Below, piece after piece: positions 61,241 to 64,000 of a DNA stretch of 64,000 nt. Made by a program: the position numbers and the translations under genes. Source of the DNA: Dasypus novemcinctus (Eukaryota; Chordata; Mammalia; Cingulata; Dasypodidae); assembly GCF_030445035.2 (NCBI RefSeq), contig NC_080704.1, positions 27,694,499 through 27,758,498 on the forward strand, read 5' to 3'. Numbering within the stretch: position 1 is the first letter of the stretch; every line of letters starts with the position of its first letter. The notes beneath the pieces were generated by a model, which saw only the letters and a program-made list of their open reading frames with translations, did no database searches and had not been told where the DNA came from.

Positions 61241-61980
61241 AGTGCCTAGATGCCACTGTTTGAACCATTTCTCAACACCTGTGTGTTTGGCACTTGCCAC
61301 ACGTGATCCAATGCCAGATTACAAAAAGTTCAACTTTTTAAATCCTTGAAGGAACGATCCCGAGTTGCTGGCTTCTTTTCTCTAGCTGTGTCTGCATCAG
61401 GCAGAAGCGATGTTGTAATATACAGAAGCGCCACAAGATGACACCCTTGGGAAACTCTTGCTTTGCAGAGTTGCTTTCTCAGTTCTGACGTCTATTCTAA
61501 ACATAGCCTTGTAAAATGCCTGTGGCAGAGGGAAGATAACCTATTATGGGGGAGGAAAAATACCAATGACGAAACAGCCCTGGCACTTTCCTGGCTTTTG
61601 GTATAAAGACTTAAGCCTTGATTACTTTCTTCTACTTCTTAATTACCAGTGTTCAGAGGCAGCAGATGCTTAGATTTATATAATACATAAGCGTAGTTTT
61701 CGTACACGTACATGTATTTTCTGTCTCTGCTGGTGCACTATGTGATTTAGAAGCAGCTGATAATGTGTGGGAAAAGCCAGTTCTTCTTTTGGATTGTAAG
61801 CTTGCACATTCATTCTTTTCTTGGGTATGTTCCCTACTTCACTTCCAGTAAGAATATTGGTTTTATGCAGAAACATCACACACAAAAAACGCCTTTCTGG
61901 TGAGGGAAAAAGCTCTTTCAGATCAGCTCTCTGCTGTGAACATTAGGCCAACTAAAAAGAACATCAAAAGAAAAGGGGAG
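61241..61980. other. Intergenic, no gene recognised
   Basis: About 740 bp with no supported feature. Confidence 0.4.
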
Positions 61981-61982
61981 GA

Positions 61983-62205
61983 GAGCAGATGTAGCTCAGT
62001 GGTTGAGTGCCTGCTTCCCATATACAAGGTCCCAGGTTCAATCGCCCCCCTCCCCCCACCTCCTAAAAACACAACACAACAAAAAACTCAACTCTCATTG
62101 GGGAGCCAATGTAGCCCAGTGGCTGAGTGCCTGCCTACCATGTCCGAGGTCCTGGTTTCAATCCCAGATACCTCCACCCCCCCCCCCAAAAAAAAAGAAA
62201 GAAAA
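61983..62205 (+). mobile_element. Tandem pair of short tRNA-derived SINEs
   Basis: Two tRNA-like heads about 115 bp apart. The first has A box 'tagctcagtgg' (61992-62002) and B box 'ggttcaatcgc' (62035-62045); the second has 'tagcccagtgg' (about 62111) and 'ggtttcaatccc' (about 62153). Each is followed by C-rich then A-rich sequence, the second ending in an A-rich tail (62188-62208). Confidence 0.8.
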
Positions 62206-63095
62206 AAGGAAAGGGGGTGGTGGTGCAGAGGTAGCAGAAGTGTCCTGGGGTAGAAAGCAGAATTATCTGCTGAAATTGACATGTTTGTTCACTCTTCTTT
62301 CTTGCTCCTCCCAACTTTTTCTTAAAAAACAATTTTTAAAAAGCCACGTCACGCTACATTTAGGCTTGTGTTTCCATTTCTCATTTTACTGCTTGGGCGG
62401 CACTTGCTGCTGCTTGGTAAGCTTCCTCAAGAGGGAACAACATCTATTAGAGTACAGTTATCTTTGTTCAGAAAGAATCCTCCATTAGTTTGTGGCCTTT
62501 GGCAGGCAGCTAGCTGAAAGAATAAGCTCAGAATAGATGCAGTATTTCTTTGGGAGCACGTCTTCGGCCAGCCTGCTTTTCATTTTTGTCCCTGCAAGTG
62601 GAAAATCACCACTGCAACGAACCATGTACCCTGTGGAAAGAACATGTGAGATTACTTAATAGAAATTACCAAAAGGCCTTTTTCAAATCTGTGAGAAGAG
62701 GCCCTACAGAACCCCACCAAATCCCACTGGCAACTCCTTTTCTCCTTACATTTATTCAAGAATCATTCTGCCAGAAACTTGCATTTCTGAGCAAAGGGCT
62801 ATGGAGCAGGATTCCAAACTGGGACAACTGCTGGAAAGCATGCGTATGGCCATTTAGAGAGCATCTTTCCTGGCCTGGTTCTGTGCTGGACATTACTGGG
62901 GATACAAAGATTAAAGAGACACTGTTCTTCTCCTCCGAGAGCTTCCAACCTAGTGGGAAAGACAAACACACAGAGATGCCATGTTATGCCTGGAATTATA
63001 GTTGAGTGCCAAGGGCGAAATAAAATTGAAGTACTGTTCTGCTTGGCTGGGCATGGCTGCAGCAACTAAAAATCTAAAATGCAGACTGTTGTAAT
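62206..63095. other. Intergenic, no gene recognised
   Basis: About 890 bp. 62885-62990 ('ggacattactggggatacaa') reads like an old MIR/L2-class scrap. No gene supported despite a 151-codon open stretch at 62550-63005. Confidence 0.4.
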
Positions 63096-63099
63096 AATG

Positions 63100-63310
63100 T
63101 TAACAAAAGCAAACACCTCTTTAGTGGTTACTATGGTGCCAGGTACTGGTCTAAATCCTTTATATATTAGCTCATTTAATCCTCACAACCACCCTATGAG
63201 AGAGGTATTATTATTATATCCATTTTATAGACGAGGAAGTGAAGGCATAGAGAAGTTAAGTAACTTGCCTAAGGTTACACATGGCATTAAGTGACGGAGC
63301 AGGCAAGCCC
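63100..63310 (+). repeat. MIR-family SINE, well preserved
   Basis: Near-complete MIR: 'ggtgccaggtactggtctaa', 'ctcatttaatcctcacaacc', 'attttatagacgaggaagtg', 'gttaagtaacttgcctaagg'. Confidence 0.88.
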
Positions 63311-63639
63311 CAGAGTTAAGCAGCTGAGCAGGCTGCCCAATTTAGTGAACATTATTGAAAGAAGATTTTTTACTCCTAAATTAATTTCCCAAGCAAAGTG
63401 AAGCTTATCATCCTGTTTCAGAATTGGGAGCAGGATAGGGATGGGCAGGGAGATGCTGGTTCAGTCACTTAAAGAATATCCAAGTGTAGACCAAAGAATT
63501 TCCATCTAGTTGGTCTAGCCTGGCCTAAAGAGTCTAGGGAACTAGCAAGTTTCTGCTTTAGAAAAGCCACTGGACCTGGGAGGGATCATGGAGAAGGAAT
63601 TGTAGCAGGTGAGCTGAGTATCCAGCCAAAGGGCTTGGG

Positions 63640-63905
63640 GGTTAGGGATCTGGTTAAGAGTGAGGGTTGGGGGCTAGAATGACATGTTAGGTTTGATTTT
63701 ATGGTTAGGGTTAAGGATTAGTTATGTGACAGGGGTTGGGATTAGAGGATGGGGGTTAGATTTGAGAGTTGAGTTAGGTGTTTGGATTAGCGATGAGTTT
63801 GGTTAACCATTAGCTTTAGGATTTAGGGTTAGAGTTCATGTTACAGGTTTGGATTAAGGTTAACAGTTAGGGGTTAAGGTCAGGTTCAGGGTTAGAGGTT
63901 AGGGA
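63640..63905 (+). repeat. Degenerate GTTAGG-rich tandem array
   Basis: About 265 bp dominated by GGTTAGG, GGGTTAG, GGTTTGGATT and similar 6-8-base words, for example 'ggttagggttaaggattag' at about 63703. It is not a clean TTAGGG array; units vary in length and sequence. Composition is G/T-rich on the plus strand with almost no C. Confidence 0.8.
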
Positions 63906-64000
63906 CTCCCACGACAGGAGCTGGGCTTGGGGTTGGCAGGGGGTGGCGGTGGGGAGCCTGGGAACTGAGAAGAAGCCGGCGGATCGTTACTGGGACACAA

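Noticed and set aside
62003-62488. 161-codon open frame
   Set aside because: Runs through the tandem SINE pair and an A-rich tail; translation of repeats.

Overview
The window is vertebrate, specifically placental-mammal, nuclear DNA: gene-poor, packed with L1 LINEs, tRNA-derived SINEs, MaLR-type LTRs and old hAT/MIR remnants. The SINEs have Pol III A and B boxes, a body ending near 'cagagagcagaca' and an 'aataaatct' tail. They match the DAS-SINE family described from the nine-banded armadillo, so the host is most likely an armadillo (Dasypus or a close relative). This assignment rests on recalled family features, not on a search.

The one clearly intact protein gene is at 26329-28794 (+): an uninterrupted 821-codon reading frame for a SUPT20H-like (SPT20/FAM48-type) SAGA-complex protein, resembling the intronless X-linked SUPT20HL genes of other mammals. 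It sits behind a CpG-rich promoter-like segment (about 25780-26115) with a well-formed 5' donor at 26116 and acceptor at 26308. Splicing these would add 17 residues in frame. If orthologous to the human X-linked copies, the window would be from the X chromosome, which the L1 density would fit.

Layout: 1-5190 a plus-strand L1 with a dead ORF2, invaded by a retroposed unknown transcript and a DAS SINE. 5.2-15 kb old MIR/MER pieces, an APOA4-like pseudogene fragment (9150-9378), a well-preserved CpG-rich solo LTR (9778-10319) and an ancient LTR split by a MaLR LTR. 15.36-22.65 kb one plus-strand L1 broken by a minus-strand L1 3' end, an ANP32A processed pseudogene (itself split by a DAS SINE) and a MaLR solo LTR (itself split by another L1 3' end). 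24.98-25.34 kb a dimeric tRNA SINE, then the SUPT20H-like gene. 30-47 kb mostly unrecognised intergenic DNA with scattered SINEs and ancient repeats. 47.85-58.3 kb one long minus-strand L1 carrying at least seven later insertions. 58.3-64 kb intergenic DNA with an L1 3' end, a tandem tRNA-SINE pair, a good MIR and a degenerate GTTAGG-rich array at the right edge.

No operons, CRISPR arrays, functional tRNA/rRNA genes or other prokaryotic systems are present. I see no new multi-gene system. The most interesting material is the intact SUPT20H-like retrogene with its promoter and 5' intron, the APOA4-like relic, the dimeric SINEs, and the readable insertion chronology.
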